Below are positions 28,522-37,535 of a stretch of 64,000 nucleotides of DNA, piece by piece. The stretch's first letter is position 1. Each line of letters starts with the position of its first letter. The stretch is from Photobacterium sp. GJ3 (lineage in GTDB: Bacteria; Pseudomonadota; Gammaproteobacteria; Enterobacterales; Vibrionaceae): positions 1,178,001 to 1,242,000 of the forward strand of contig NZ_CP073579.1 in NCBI RefSeq assembly GCF_018199995.1, written 5' to 3'. The position numbers were made by a program, and so were the translations under genes. The notes beneath the pieces were generated by a model. That model did no database searches and had not been told where the DNA came from. It saw nothing but the letters and a program-made list of their open reading frames with translations.

Positions 28522-30261
28522 ATGAGTACTTTTTTAACTGCACAATCCCTGACACTCTCTTATACATCTTCGTCTTTATTCACGGATCTGAACTTTACGA
28601 TCCATCACGGCGATAAAATTGGCCTGATTGGCCATAACGGCTGTGGCAAAAGTTCTTTGCTGAAACTCTTAGCTGGCCAACTGGAAGCCAGTTCAGGACG
28701 CATTGCCAAAGCCCAGTCCTGCCTGATGCGCTATGTTGAGCAATATATTCCGCATGCCTTGCAAACCACAACCGTGCTCTCCGCCCTGGCCGAGACACTG
28801 GCTGATGATGCGCTCTGGCGCGCAGAATTACTGCTGGACGAACTAGGGTTCAGTCCCGCGGATCGGCACCTGCAGGTTGCCCACTGCAGCGGCGGCCAGC
28901 AAATGCGTTTATTACTGGCCCGGGCTATCATCCACCAGCCGGATTTATTGCTGCTGGACGAACCGAGTAACCACCTGGATCTCCCTGCTTTGCTCTGGCT
29001 GGAGCATTTTCTTTCGAACTGGAAAGGGGCATTTGTGCTCGTCTCTCATGACCAGACATTGCTGGATGCGGTGACCAACAGCACCTGGATCATGCGCGAT
29101 CGGTCCCTGCATCATTATTCACTTCCCTGCAGTGCGGCCCGGCTGGCGCTGCAAGAGAAAGATGAAACCGACCAGCTTCGGCATGCCAGCGAGCAGAAAG
29201 AAATCGACCGGATCGAGAAAAGTGCCAAGCGTCTCGCCATCTGGGGCAAAGTGTACGACAACGAAAATCTGGCCCGGAAAGCGAAAACCATGTTCGCCAG
29301 AAAGGAACGATTGGAAGAAACACAAACGGAACTGAGTGAAGGTGCTCCCTGGTCACTCACGCTTCAGGGAGAATCCCTGCCAGCGAACCGACTGCTGGCA
29401 ATCACGCCTTTTTCAGTCAAACCGGCAACACATGCCAGTCCCTTGTTCGAGATGACTGAAATGCGTGTCCGAAGCGGTGATCGCATCGCGGTGCTCGGCA
29501 GCAACGGCTGCGGCAAATCAACCTTGCTCAACCTGTTGTATCAAACGTACCAGACTTCAGCGCTGCCTGCGGTGACATTTCACGATCGCTGCCGATTGGG
29601 CTATTACGATCAGTCTCAGCAGCAACTGCGTGATCAGGATGCCCTGACGGATGCATTGCTGTCTTTCGCTTCGATCAGTCGTGAACAGTGTAAACGGGCG
29701 CTGATCAGTGCCGGGTTTGAATACGCCAGACACAACCAGCCTGTGGCCTCACTCAGCGGTGGCGAACGGGCCCGGCTGTTATTTGTCGGACTCACACTGG
29801 CCCGCTACCACCTGCTGTTTCTGGACGAGCCGACCAATCACCTTGACTTAGACGGCAAAGAAGAGCTCGGGGAAACCCTGAATCGCTTTGAAGGCGCGGC
29901 GTTACTGGTCAGCCATGACCGCAGCCTGATTGAGCAAAGCTGTAACCGGTTCTGGTTGATCCACGACGGGAAGATCACGGAGCATCTGACGGCAGAAGCT
30001 GTCTATGCGCAAATGACGGCTCAGACGGCCCGGCACCTGAATCAGTCCGATCCCAATACTGTCCTGCAATCGGATCAGCCAGCCGCACCACACGACCATC
30101 CGGCGCAAAGTGATGAAGAACAGCTGCTGGCTCGCCTGATTTCGCTGGAAACCCTGCTGGACGATGATCTGAGACGCCGGCCAAAGCATCAGAAGCCGAG
30201 TTTGCAACGCGCATGGCGGGCGGAAATCGCCCAAATTACGGCACAGCTTGAACTCAGTTAA
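28522..30261 (+). CDS. ABC-F family ATPase (ribosome-associated)
   Basis: 579-residue soluble protein with two fused ABC domains and no membrane segments, typical of ABC-F factors that act on the ribosomal E site and can displace antibiotics. Domain 1: Walker A GHNGCGKSS (about residue 37), signature CSGGQQMR, Walker B LLLLDEPSNHLDL. A charged linker at about 210-275 separates it from domain 2: GSNGCGKST, LSGGERAR, LLFLDEPTNHLDLDG. The charged C-terminal tail is basic near its end. The ATG follows a weak TTGAG site; a strong upstream leader ORF and hairpins suggest translational control. Could be a housekeeping or a resistance member; the leader favours resistance. Confidence 0.9.
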   Translation: MSTFLTAQSLTLSYTSSSLFTDLNFTIHHGDKIGLIGHNGCGKSSLLKLLAGQLEASSGRIAKAQSCLMRYVEQYIPHALQTTTVLSALAETLADDALWRAELLLDELGFSPADRHLQVAHCSGGQQMRLLLARAIIHQPDLLLLDEPSNHLDLPALLWLEHFLSNWKGAFVLVSHDQTLLDAVTNSTWIMRDRSLHHYSLPCSAARLALQEKDETDQLRHASEQKEIDRIEKSAKRLAIWGKVYDNENLARKAKTMFARKERLEETQTELSEGAPWSLTLQGESLPANRLLAITPFSVKPATHASPLFEMTEMRVRSGDRIAVLGSNGCGKSTLLNLLYQTYQTSALPAVTFHDRCRLGYYDQSQQQLRDQDALTDALLSFASISREQCKRALISAGFEYARHNQPVASLSGGERARLLFVGLTLARYHLLFLDEPTNHLDLDGKEELGETLNRFEGAALLVSHDRSLIEQSCNRFWLIHDGKITEHLTAEAVYAQMTAQTARHLNQSDPNTVLQSDQPAAPHDHPAQSDEEQLLARLISLETLLDDDLRRRPKHQKPSLQRAWRAEIAQITAQLELS

Positions 30262-30274
30262 CAAACGCTTAGTC

Positions 30275-30302
30275 CCCGAGGCAGCCGGAGGGTTGTCTCG
30301 GG
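30275..30302 (+). terminator. Hairpin after ABC-F gene
   Basis: CCCGAGGCAGCC-GGAG-GGTTGTCTCGGG pairs over 12 positions including two G-T pairs, 14 bp after the stop codon. The following ATTCTCCC has only a weak T-run. Confidence 0.5.
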
Positions 30303-30342
30303 ATTCTCCCTAATGACACCATGCATTCGACGCAATAAAAAC

Positions 30343-31113
30343 TTAATCCATGCTGCTGCGCAGATCGACCATCGACTGCTGGCTCACCAGAATCAGGCCA
30401 TTCTGAGGCCGGTTGAGATCAACCACCAGCGTGACAAGCACAGCGAAAGCAAGCAGAAGCGGAATCACTGCAATCAGCCGTCGCTTACCGGAGTACCCCA
30501 CTTGCGTGCCCAGCGCAATCATTGCGAGCGCTGTAATGGCTGTCAGTGCGAACCAGATGCTGGCAGGAATCCGGCTCCGCAATGCCCCTGTCACTCTTTT
30601 TTCATGCATATCGATCAGATCATTGGTTGCCTGAACCATCAGCGACGTCAGTGGGCTTGGCTTTGCAATGGCAGCAGCCGAAACTGCATCCCAAAGCTGA
30701 CGATGAATCACAAGTGATTTGCTCAAAGCTTCATTGATATCACCGCCGCTGGCCGCGTCGAGTCGGATATCGACATAAGATTTAAGCAACGCTTTCACAA
30801 TCCTTTCAGAGGATGTCTCCAGCAGATCCGCCCGCAGATAAGCGGTGCCAATCACATTCGCTTCTTCAAGCACATTATTTCGCCGAACCTCATGCTGGGA
30901 GGAGGCAATGGAAAACGTAAACGCGAGCACAAACGCCAGCATCCCCAGCAGCCCGCCCACCATGGATCCCAGCGGGCCAGGAACTTCTTTATCTTTCCGG
31001 GCAAAAGCATGACGGCCAAACTGAAAGCCAATTTCGCAGAACAGCAACATCAGCAAAGCAATGCCGACAAAGATCAGAGCGATCGGCAGGGATTCAAACA
31101 GCTCGCCATTCAT
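30343..31113 (-). CDS. DUF4239 (bestrophin-like) membrane protein
   Basis: 256-residue inner-membrane protein. ATG 31113 is chosen for the AGGAGTG 7 bases ahead, rather than the longer frame from 31158. Two hydrophobic segments are near the N-terminus (LPIALIFVGIALLMLLFCEI and a GGLLGMLAFVLAFTFSIA stretch) and two near the C-terminus (ASIWFALTAITALAMIALG; LIAVIPLLLAFAVLVTLVVD). The conserved RNNVLEEANVIGTAYLR stretch in the middle is typical of the DUF4239/bestrophin-like family. Function unknown, possibly a channel-like protein. Convergent with the ABC-F gene and divergent from the CobW gene. Confidence 0.8.
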   Translation of the reverse strand: MNGELFESLPIALIFVGIALLMLLFCEIGFQFGRHAFARKDKEVPGPLGSMVGGLLGMLAFVLAFTFSIASSQHEVRRNNVLEEANVIGTAYLRADLLETSSERIVKALLKSYVDIRLDAASGGDINEALSKSLVIHRQLWDAVSAAAIAKPSPLTSLMVQATNDLIDMHEKRVTGALRSRIPASIWFALTAITALAMIALGTQVGYSGKRRLIAVIPLLLAFAVLVTLVVDLNRPQNGLILVSQQSMVDLRSSMD

Positions 31114-31405
31114 GGGCCACTCCTGATGCGGGTGCGACTGAATACCGCAGCGGGACAACTAAATCTGCCACCCGCTGTATTAGCATCACTATTGATTAAG
31201 CATATGCCGCAAATTCCAAAGGTAGCAAAAGGATTTCACCCGATATCGCTGGCATACAAACGCACTGAGCGAACTGTAATTTTTGCTCCCTTCAGCAAAC
31301 AGGAATGACTCAAGGTATCAGAAACCCGCACAGTTTCCTTCAATTCACGGCCTGCCATGCAGTATGATGAGCAGCAACGAAGTTTTATGCTAAGACGGAT
31401 TCTTC

Positions 31406-32395
31406 ATGACCATCAGCAAACCTATCCCAACCAATATCATCACCGGCTTTCTGGGTGCCGGCAAAACAACCGCGATTCTGTCGCTGCTGGCGCGCAAACC
31501 TGCCGATGAAAAATGGGCCATTCTGATCAACGAATTCGGTAACGTTGGCGTTGATGGCGCGATGCTGGATCAGCAAGGTGCCATCGTCAAAGAAGTACCG
31601 GGCGGCTGTATGTGCTGTGTCGCCGGATTGCCCATGTCTGTGGGGATCAATGCCCTGCTCGCCCAGAAGCCGGATCGCCTGTTACTGGAACCAACCGGGC
31701 TGGGCCATCCGAAAGAAATCATCCATAAACTGACCTCAGGCAGCTACGCGGCCTATATTGACCTGAAAGCAACCATTACGCTGGTTGATCCGCGACAGTT
31801 TTCCGACAGCCTGTATACCGACAACCAGAACTTTCAGGATCAAATCGCGCTGGCTGATGTGCTGGTCGCAAACAAAATTGATGCCTGTTCTGATTACGAT
31901 TTGCTGATGTTTGAGCAATACGCCGACGCGTGCGATCCTGCCAAACAAAAGATTGCACAGGTAGAACAGGGCCAACTGGATCTGGCCTTACTGAATGAAC
32001 CCCGCATTGAACGTAAGGCGGCTCACAGCCACCACCATCATCATTCGGACGACGCGGCACCACTGCCTGGCCTGGAGCTGGCACCGGGTGAAACCTTCAT
32101 CCGCAAGGAAAACCATGGTCAGGGCTATCACAGCTGTGGCTGGTTTTTTTCGACGGATCTCAAGTTCGATTTTTCGCAGCTGTTTACCCTCTTCTCCAAC
32201 CTGAATGCACAACGGGTCAAAGCTGTGGTCAACACTGAACGCGGCTGTTTTGCGTTTAACGTGGTCAACCGGGTCGTCTCCGTCAATGAACTGACGCTGG
32301 AAGGATTCGAATCCCGGGTCGAAGTGATCGACAAAGACCTTCTGCCGTGGGACGAACTGGAAGGCATCCTGCTTTCGTTAGCCCAAACGGCCTGA
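31406..32395 (+). CDS. CobW/COG0523-family GTPase (YjiA-like) with His-rich linker
   Basis: 329-residue G3E GTPase; the family handles metal delivery, often Zn. Walker A GFLGAGKTT at about residue 14; metal-binding CMCC (CxCC) in GGCMCCVAG at about 67-74; Walker B-type LLLEPTGLGHP; NKID for guanine specificity; CobW C-terminal domain after residue 230. The linker holds HSHHHHHS followed by acidic residues, a likely metal sink. It lies 65 bp before tldD-tldE on the same strand, putting a metal chaperone next to a metalloprotease pair. No Zur-like box was found in its upstream region. Confidence 0.9.
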   Translation: MTISKPIPTNIITGFLGAGKTTAILSLLARKPADEKWAILINEFGNVGVDGAMLDQQGAIVKEVPGGCMCCVAGLPMSVGINALLAQKPDRLLLEPTGLGHPKEIIHKLTSGSYAAYIDLKATITLVDPRQFSDSLYTDNQNFQDQIALADVLVANKIDACSDYDLLMFEQYADACDPAKQKIAQVEQGQLDLALLNEPRIERKAAHSHHHHHSDDAAPLPGLELAPGETFIRKENHGQGYHSCGWFFSTDLKFDFSQLFTLFSNLNAQRVKAVVNTERGCFAFNVVNRVVSVNELTLEGFESRVEVIDKDLLPWDELEGILLSLAQTA

Positions 32396-32459
32396 CAACG
32401 ACTATGATTTATCAATGTTTTGGGAACACTTGCCACCTGAATTTTCGCAAGGAGCAATT

Positions 32460-33842
32460 ATGCTAAACCCATCCACGGCGAAAGCCGTTATCGACCATGC
32501 GCTGTTTCTCGGCGCAGATTTTGCCGAGCTGTTTGTGGAACACCATCAGTCCGGTTCTGTTGAATTCAATGCCGGCGACGTCGACAAAATTAACGGCGGG
32601 ATCGATTTTGGTATCGGCATCCGCTTATTCTTTGGCCACAAGGTGCTGTACGGTTACACCAACAGCACGGAAGAAGAAGAACTCAAACGCGTCACCAGTC
32701 TGCTGGCCGCCAAAGACAGCCGCGACCAGATTGCGCAGGCGACGGCACTGAATCTGACCCGCCAGAATGATCGCCATCCGGTCCGCCAGCCGCTGTCTCT
32801 GGATGCCAATCTGGAAGCGAAAATTGCTTTTCTGCGTGCCACCGATCAGGCTGCACGTGCTGAGAACGAGAAAATTGCTCAGTTCATCGGCCGAATTTTG
32901 CAGCGTCAGCAACAGGTCGAAATTTTTAACTCCAATGGCCTGCACATCGGCGATACCCGTCATTACACCCGCATTGCCGCGACGGCTGTGGCACAAAATG
33001 GCAGTGAACAGTCAACCGGCTTTGAAGCGCCGGGCGCACTGACTGGCTGGGAATTCAACACGCGAATTAACCCGTCCGCGCTGGGTCAGCAAGTTGCCCG
33101 GCAGGCCATGGTAAAACTCACTGCAGATAACTGTCCGTCCGGCGAAATGCCCGTAATTATCGGCAATGGTTTTGGTGGTGTGATTTTCCACGAAGCCTGC
33201 GGCCACTTACTGGAAACAACTTCGGTTGCCAAAAAGGCATCCGTCTTCCACGACCAGATGGGCGAGATGATTGCCAACCCGGTTGTGAGTGCGGTCGACG
33301 ATGGCACCATGGCGAACGAATGGGGCTCCATCAACATTGACGATGAAGGCATGGAAACCCAGCGCACCCAGTTGATCAAAGACGGCAGACTCACCAGCTT
33401 TATGGTCGATCAAATGGGCGCGAAGAAAACCGGCTTTGCACCCACGGGCTCCGGTCGTCGCGAATCTTATAAGTATGCGCCCACTTCGCGGATGCGAAAC
33501 ACCTTCATTGAAGCCGGTGACAGCAGCCTCGATGAAATGATCGCCAGTGTCGACAAAGGTATCTTCGCCAAGAAAATGGGCGGCGGTTCTGTTCAGCCCG
33601 GCACCGGTGAGTTCAACTTTGCTGTGCAGGAAGCGTATCTGATTGAAAACGGTAAAATTACCCGCCCGCTGAAATCAGCCACCCTGATCAGTACCGGACC
33701 AAAAGTCCTGAAAGAAATCAGCATGGTCGGCAAAGACTTTGCACTGGCAGCTGGCATGTGCGGCTCGGTGAGTGGCTCTGTGCCAACGACTGTGGGTCAG
33801 CCAGCGCTGAAAGTGGATAACATTCTGGTGGGAGGTAACTAA
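32460..33842 (+). CDS. tldD: TldD-family metalloprotease subunit
   Basis: 460 residues from ATG 32460, which has AAGGAG 6 bases ahead; a longer frame from 32415 lacks this. The zinc motif HEACGH (HExxxH) is at about residue 245, inside the conserved FGGVIFHEACGHLLE stretch, with downstream ESYKYAPTSRMRNTF and MGGGSVQPGTGEFNF, as in TldD. TldD forms a heterodimer with TldE/PmbA and degrades unfolded peptides, processing microcin precursors or CcdA-like antitoxins in E. coli. The stop overlaps the tldE start by one base (TAATG), giving translational coupling. Confidence 0.93.
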   Translation: MLNPSTAKAVIDHALFLGADFAELFVEHHQSGSVEFNAGDVDKINGGIDFGIGIRLFFGHKVLYGYTNSTEEEELKRVTSLLAAKDSRDQIAQATALNLTRQNDRHPVRQPLSLDANLEAKIAFLRATDQAARAENEKIAQFIGRILQRQQQVEIFNSNGLHIGDTRHYTRIAATAVAQNGSEQSTGFEAPGALTGWEFNTRINPSALGQQVARQAMVKLTADNCPSGEMPVIIGNGFGGVIFHEACGHLLETTSVAKKASVFHDQMGEMIANPVVSAVDDGTMANEWGSINIDDEGMETQRTQLIKDGRLTSFMVDQMGAKKTGFAPTGSGRRESYKYAPTSRMRNTFIEAGDSSLDEMIASVDKGIFAKKMGGGSVQPGTGEFNFAVQEAYLIENGKITRPLKSATLISTGPKVLKEISMVGKDFALAAGMCGSVSGSVPTTVGQPALKVDNILVGGN

Positions 33843-35182
33843 TGGCCGATCAACACACCCTGCAACTTGCAATGGAACAGGTCCTGGAACTGGCCAGCGC
33901 AGCAGGCGCAGAAGCCGATGTGCTGGCCAGCAGCAACCATAACCTGTCACTCAAAGCCAACCAGGGCGAACTGGACGAATACAAGGTCACTTCAGGCCAG
34001 GTCATCGGTGTACGCGTTGTCAAAGACGACAAAGTCGCGACCAGTTATTCGGAATCCCTTCAGGCAGACAGTCTGAAACTCATGGTGGAGCAAGCACTGC
34101 AAAGCGCACAATTCACCAAAGCTGATACGCATCAGCGGATTCAGGCAGCAAACAGCCAGTTGCGTACCGAGCAGCCTGAAGTGTATCAGGCCGATGACAC
34201 GACCATTGAAGCCAAAATCGCTCTGGCGCTGTCTTTAGAACAGGGTGCGCTGGATAAAGGCGCGAAAAGTGTGCCTTACAATGGCTTCGGGGAATCCGAC
34301 AGCCTGAGCATGCTGGCCAATACTCAGGGCAGTCTGTGCGTACACAAGGAACGTTCCACTTATTGCTATGCTTACGCGCTGATTGATCAGGAGGGCAAGC
34401 AGGCGATGCATGGTGGTATGTCTTCCGGACGCCGTTTCGCCGAGTTGGATCCGCAATACTGCATCAATCACGGTGTTGAAACCGCGATGGCGCTGCTCGA
34501 CGGCGGACCGGTGAATACCGGCAAGTACGCGGTGATTTTCAACCTGAGCGAACTCAGCAGCCTGTTCGGTGCGTTTGGCATGTGTCTGTCCGGCCAGTCG
34601 GCGATGAAAGGCATCAACCCGTGGCGGGATTCGCTGCATCAATCCGTTGCCAGCCCGCTGCTGACCGTCAGCGATATGGCTTATGTGTCAGGCGGATCCG
34701 CCATCAAGGCATTCGACAGCGAAGGTTTTGCCACTCAGGATACGATTCTGATTGGTGAAGGTCAGTTGCAAAGCCTGCTACACAACAGCCACACCGCCAG
34801 CTACTTCAACATTGCCAATACCGCAAATGCCTCGCGCTCTGCGAAAGGCGGACTGGGTGTCTCTTCCCGCCATCTGGTGATTGCAGCAGGTCAGAGTTCA
34901 GATGCTGAAGTGACTGCTGGCGAGTATCTGGAGCTGGTCGAGCTGCAAGGCGTCCATTCCGGTGCAGATGCGATCAGTGGTGATTTCTCATTCGGGGCCA
35001 GCGGATTCCTGTGCCGGGATGGACAGCGCATCCAGCCCGTTCGCGGCATTACGGTCGCCGGTAATTTCTATCAGATGATCAAAGCGATTGATGCGGTCGG
35101 AAATCAGCTTGAAAATGACTACGAGCGCGATTTCTTCGCACCCAAAATTCGTTTCAGCGGATTGAGTATTGCGGGTAAATAA
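33842..35182 (+). CDS. tldE: TldE/PmbA-family protease subunit
   Basis: 446-residue partner of TldD, starting at the TAATG overlap. It shares the family fold but has no HExxxH metal motif, as expected for the E subunit. Family features include VLASSNHNLSLKANQGELDE at the start, a central NTQGSLCVHKERSTYCYAY region, and a C-terminal SGDFSFGASGFLCRDGQ followed by RGITVAGNFYQMI. In E. coli the two genes are unlinked; here they form a dedicated pair. A good terminator follows at 35274. Confidence 0.92.
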   Translation: MADQHTLQLAMEQVLELASAAGAEADVLASSNHNLSLKANQGELDEYKVTSGQVIGVRVVKDDKVATSYSESLQADSLKLMVEQALQSAQFTKADTHQRIQAANSQLRTEQPEVYQADDTTIEAKIALALSLEQGALDKGAKSVPYNGFGESDSLSMLANTQGSLCVHKERSTYCYAYALIDQEGKQAMHGGMSSGRRFAELDPQYCINHGVETAMALLDGGPVNTGKYAVIFNLSELSSLFGAFGMCLSGQSAMKGINPWRDSLHQSVASPLLTVSDMAYVSGGSAIKAFDSEGFATQDTILIGEGQLQSLLHNSHTASYFNIANTANASRSAKGGLGVSSRHLVIAAGQSSDAEVTAGEYLELVELQGVHSGADAISGDFSFGASGFLCRDGQRIQPVRGITVAGNFYQMIKAIDAVGNQLENDYERDFFAPKIRFSGLSIAGK

Positions 35183-35273
35183 TCAGGCTGGCAAACACCA
35201 CCTGCATACTCCGGCTTCATCCCTTTCAGCGAAGACAGTGAGCGTTTGACAAGCCAGAAACAGTCGCCTTATC

Positions 35274-35309
35274 AGAATGACCTCATCAGATTGATGGGGT
35301 CATTCTTTA
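35274..35309. terminator. Bidirectional terminator between tldE and lysE-like gene
   Basis: A 14-bp stem (AGAATGACCTCATC with GATGGGGTCATTCT, one G-T pair) and a 5-base loop, followed by TTTAT on the plus strand. It sits between convergent genes and can serve both. Confidence 0.8.
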
Positions 35310-35330
35310 TGCGCGAACAAGGGCTGCGCT

Positions 35331-35957
35331 TCAGACCATGCGTGCCGCCATACTGACAGCGGCCAAAAACATAATGACTCCCGCCCCCTTAAACAGCCAG
35401 GTCTGTGCCTGAGAGCTGGCGAGAAAACGCCGGATTTTCAGCGCACCAACAATAAATACCGCGCCGACAAAGACAAGAACCAATACAGTCAGCGGCACTA
35501 AAAGCAGCCCCCAGGTTTGGAAAGACACCGTGTCCAACGTGATAACCAGCGGCAGAATGGCCAGGTAGAAAGCGATGGTTTTCGGGTTACCCAGAGTAAT
35601 CGTTAAGCCGGATAGCCAGGCTGCCGTCAATTCCCGCTTGTTCGTCTGTTTATCTATATTGATGGCTTCCGGATTGTGATTCCAGAATTGCCAGGATAAC
35701 CACGCTAGATAGAGAGAGGCACACCAACTGACTGCAGTGAACAACCCGCCGTAACTATGGGCAACAACAGCAAGGCCAAACACGGCAAAAGACAGGTAAA
35801 TTAAATCCCCCAGAATTAACCCGCTGAGCATGGTAAATCCGGTCACCGCACCGCCACGTACGCTGTGCGCTACCAAGGCTGTCATGCCGGGGCCAGGGAT
35901 CGCTGCCGCCAGCATCAGCGCTGACATGTATGCCAGGATTTGCGTTGTCTCTAACAT
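35331..35957 (-). CDS. LysE/RhtB-family amino-acid exporter
   Basis: 208-residue inner-membrane protein with about six hydrophobic segments, matching LysE/RhtB exporters: AAIPGPGMTALVAHSVRGG near the N-terminus (the PGP motif) and SGLTITLGNPKTIAFYLAILP (the GNPK motif) in the middle. It is the last gene of the eight-gene minus-strand operon starting at 41389, 30 bp after the OCD homologue. In that setting it most likely exports the amino-acid-like product or an intermediate. Confidence 0.9.
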   Translation of the reverse strand: MLETTQILAYMSALMLAAAIPGPGMTALVAHSVRGGAVTGFTMLSGLILGDLIYLSFAVFGLAVVAHSYGGLFTAVSWCASLYLAWLSWQFWNHNPEAINIDKQTNKRELTAAWLSGLTITLGNPKTIAFYLAILPLVITLDTVSFQTWGLLLVPLTVLVLVFVGAVFIVGALKIRRFLASSQAQTWLFKGAGVIMFLAAVSMAARMV

Positions 35958-35987
35958 AAAATACCCTTTATAATCAATTTCTTGTGT

Positions 35988-36977
35988 TTATGCAGTTTCA
36001 GATCTCTGCATATCGCGCCTTTCTGGCTGATTTAATTCACGATGTCGGTGCACTACCTCTCGGGCAAAAACCAAATCAAGCACCGCAAGTCCCACCGATT
36101 TAAACAGCGTTCTCTGATGAGATGATTTCCAGCCACCATCAACATGAATTTCACCAATTTCTTTACCTGCCTGGTCCAATGCAATTACGCCTTTTTCTCT
36201 GGCTTCTCTCAGGCATTGAGATGCGTTCCACGCCGCATCACGGCCATCAAGAAACCAATCGGTGACGGCATACATATCCGGACTCAACTCCTGAAACCCG
36301 AGTGCAGAGGCCCCCACAGCATTGATGTGACAGCATTCAGGCAACATATGCGGATATAGAATAGGTGCTCTGGAAGCTGTCACAGTGCACACAATCTCAG
36401 CATTCTGAACAGCCTGTGCAGGCGTGGCTGCAACACGGACCAATATACCGGTCTCTTGCCGACACCACTTGGCAAACTGCTCCGCATGTTCATGAGCCCG
36501 GCTCCAGACTGTGACTTCTTGAATCGGCCGGATATTCAGCATGGCTTGCAAATGACGTCTGGCCTGTACACCAGTCCCTAAAATCGCCAGCTTGCTGGCT
36601 GATTCCGGAGCCAGCAAGTGAGTTGCCCAAGCTGAAGCGGCAGCCGTCCGAAGTTCAGTGATGATTCCTGCATCCACACTTACCATGCCGTGATTAACTT
36701 TCGAATCATAAAGCAACACACAACCTTCATGTGACTGCCGGTCCGACGCACGTGTGAAATCCACCAGAACGGATTTCACACCAAAACCTTCGTATCGGCC
36801 TTCTGAGATAAACGCAGGCATATTACCCATGATCCGGCCGTCATCTGAACGAATGAGATCACGAAGCGATTGCTGCACCTGCCCCGCACTTTGTAACGCA
36901 AAAGCCGTCCCGCATAACTCCAGACATAAAGATAAAGGTAATGCACTTTCAACTGACGCCCGATCAAAAAATTGCAT
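35988..36977 (-). CDS. Ornithine cyclodeaminase / mu-crystallin family protein
   Basis: 329-residue NAD(P)-dependent enzyme. The Rossmann loop LAILGTGVQARRHLQAM is near residue 135. The substrate-side region with GYFGVKS-like GFGVKSVLVDF and a lysine in the first third, and CHINAVGASALGFQELS later, follow the family. Members include ornithine cyclodeaminase, alanine dehydrogenase and imine/ketimine reductases used in natural-product pathways. Next to an aminotransferase and a prephenate-decarboxylase homologue, an imine or 2-keto-acid reduction is as likely as ornithine cyclisation. It starts 19 bp after the AhpD-like gene. Confidence 0.88.
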   Translation of the reverse strand: MQFFDRASVESALPLSLCLELCGTAFALQSAGQVQQSLRDLIRSDDGRIMGNMPAFISEGRYEGFGVKSVLVDFTRASDRQSHEGCVLLYDSKVNHGMVSVDAGIITELRTAAASAWATHLLAPESASKLAILGTGVQARRHLQAMLNIRPIQEVTVWSRAHEHAEQFAKWCRQETGILVRVAATPAQAVQNAEIVCTVTASRAPILYPHMLPECCHINAVGASALGFQELSPDMYAVTDWFLDGRDAAWNASQCLREAREKGVIALDQAGKEIGEIHVDGGWKSSHQRTLFKSVGLAVLDLVFAREVVHRHRELNQPERRDMQRSETA

Positions 36978-36995
36978 CTCAGTACTCCTTGTCTG

Positions 36996-37535
36996 TCAGG
37001 ACACGTTCATAAATTCCGGTTCGATCTGTGACCCGGCCAGGCTGTTCAACAGCGTAGACATCGTTTTCTGAGATACACCTAAAATGATATCCAACATGTT
37101 CTGTTTGGTATAACCTGCCCGCAGAAAATCCATTGCTGCCGACTGCGGGATGATACCCTGAGCCTTCGCCACTACTTGAGTAAAACGGTGAATAGCCCGC
37201 AGCTTTTCCGGCAAAGAATCAGGATTCGTTTCCAACTGAGTTAATGTGTCAACAGAAACACCTTGCTTCAAGGCAATCCAACGATGCGCCTGAACGGTAT
37301 AACGGCACTGATTCAGCAACCCTGTTGTTATCCAGACCACAGCTTTTTCTTCATCAGAAAGTGAACAGTCTGAAAATCGCTCATGCGCATATTGATAAGA
37401 TGAAAGAAGTGCCGGAGACTCTGCCATATAAGCACTCTGATTTGGAATCCAGCCAAAATTATCAATAGAGCTTTGCAATAATTTTCGACTGTCCTCTGGT
37501 GCGCTCTGAACCGTATGCATTTCTAATTCAATCAT
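36996..37535 (-). CDS. AhpD-like / carboxymuconolactone decarboxylase family protein
   Basis: 179 residues from ATG 37535, chosen for AGAGGTG just ahead; it overlaps the upstream gene by 8 bp. Helical AhpD-like fold: WIPNQSAYMAESPALLSSYQ, then SLSDEEKAVVWITTGLLNQC and YTVQAHRWIAL. The family active site is often CxxC-x2-H; here a single Cys is followed by Tyr-Thr-Val-Gln-Ala-His (CRYTVQAH), so the resolving Cys is replaced while the His is kept. A peroxidase role is therefore doubtful and a pathway-specific role is possible. Confidence 0.8.
   Translation of the reverse strand: MIELEMHTVQSAPEDSRKLLQSSIDNFGWIPNQSAYMAESPALLSSYQYAHERFSDCSLSDEEKAVVWITTGLLNQCRYTVQAHRWIALKQGVSVDTLTQLETNPDSLPEKLRAIHRFTQVVAKAQGIIPQSAAMDFLRAGYTKQNMLDIILGVSQKTMSTLLNSLAGSQIEPEFMNVS

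Noticed and set aside
31160-31405. Zur box before the CobW-family GTPase
   Set aside because: COG0523 genes are often Zur-controlled, so I looked for the palindrome seen at 50673, but found no comparable match.
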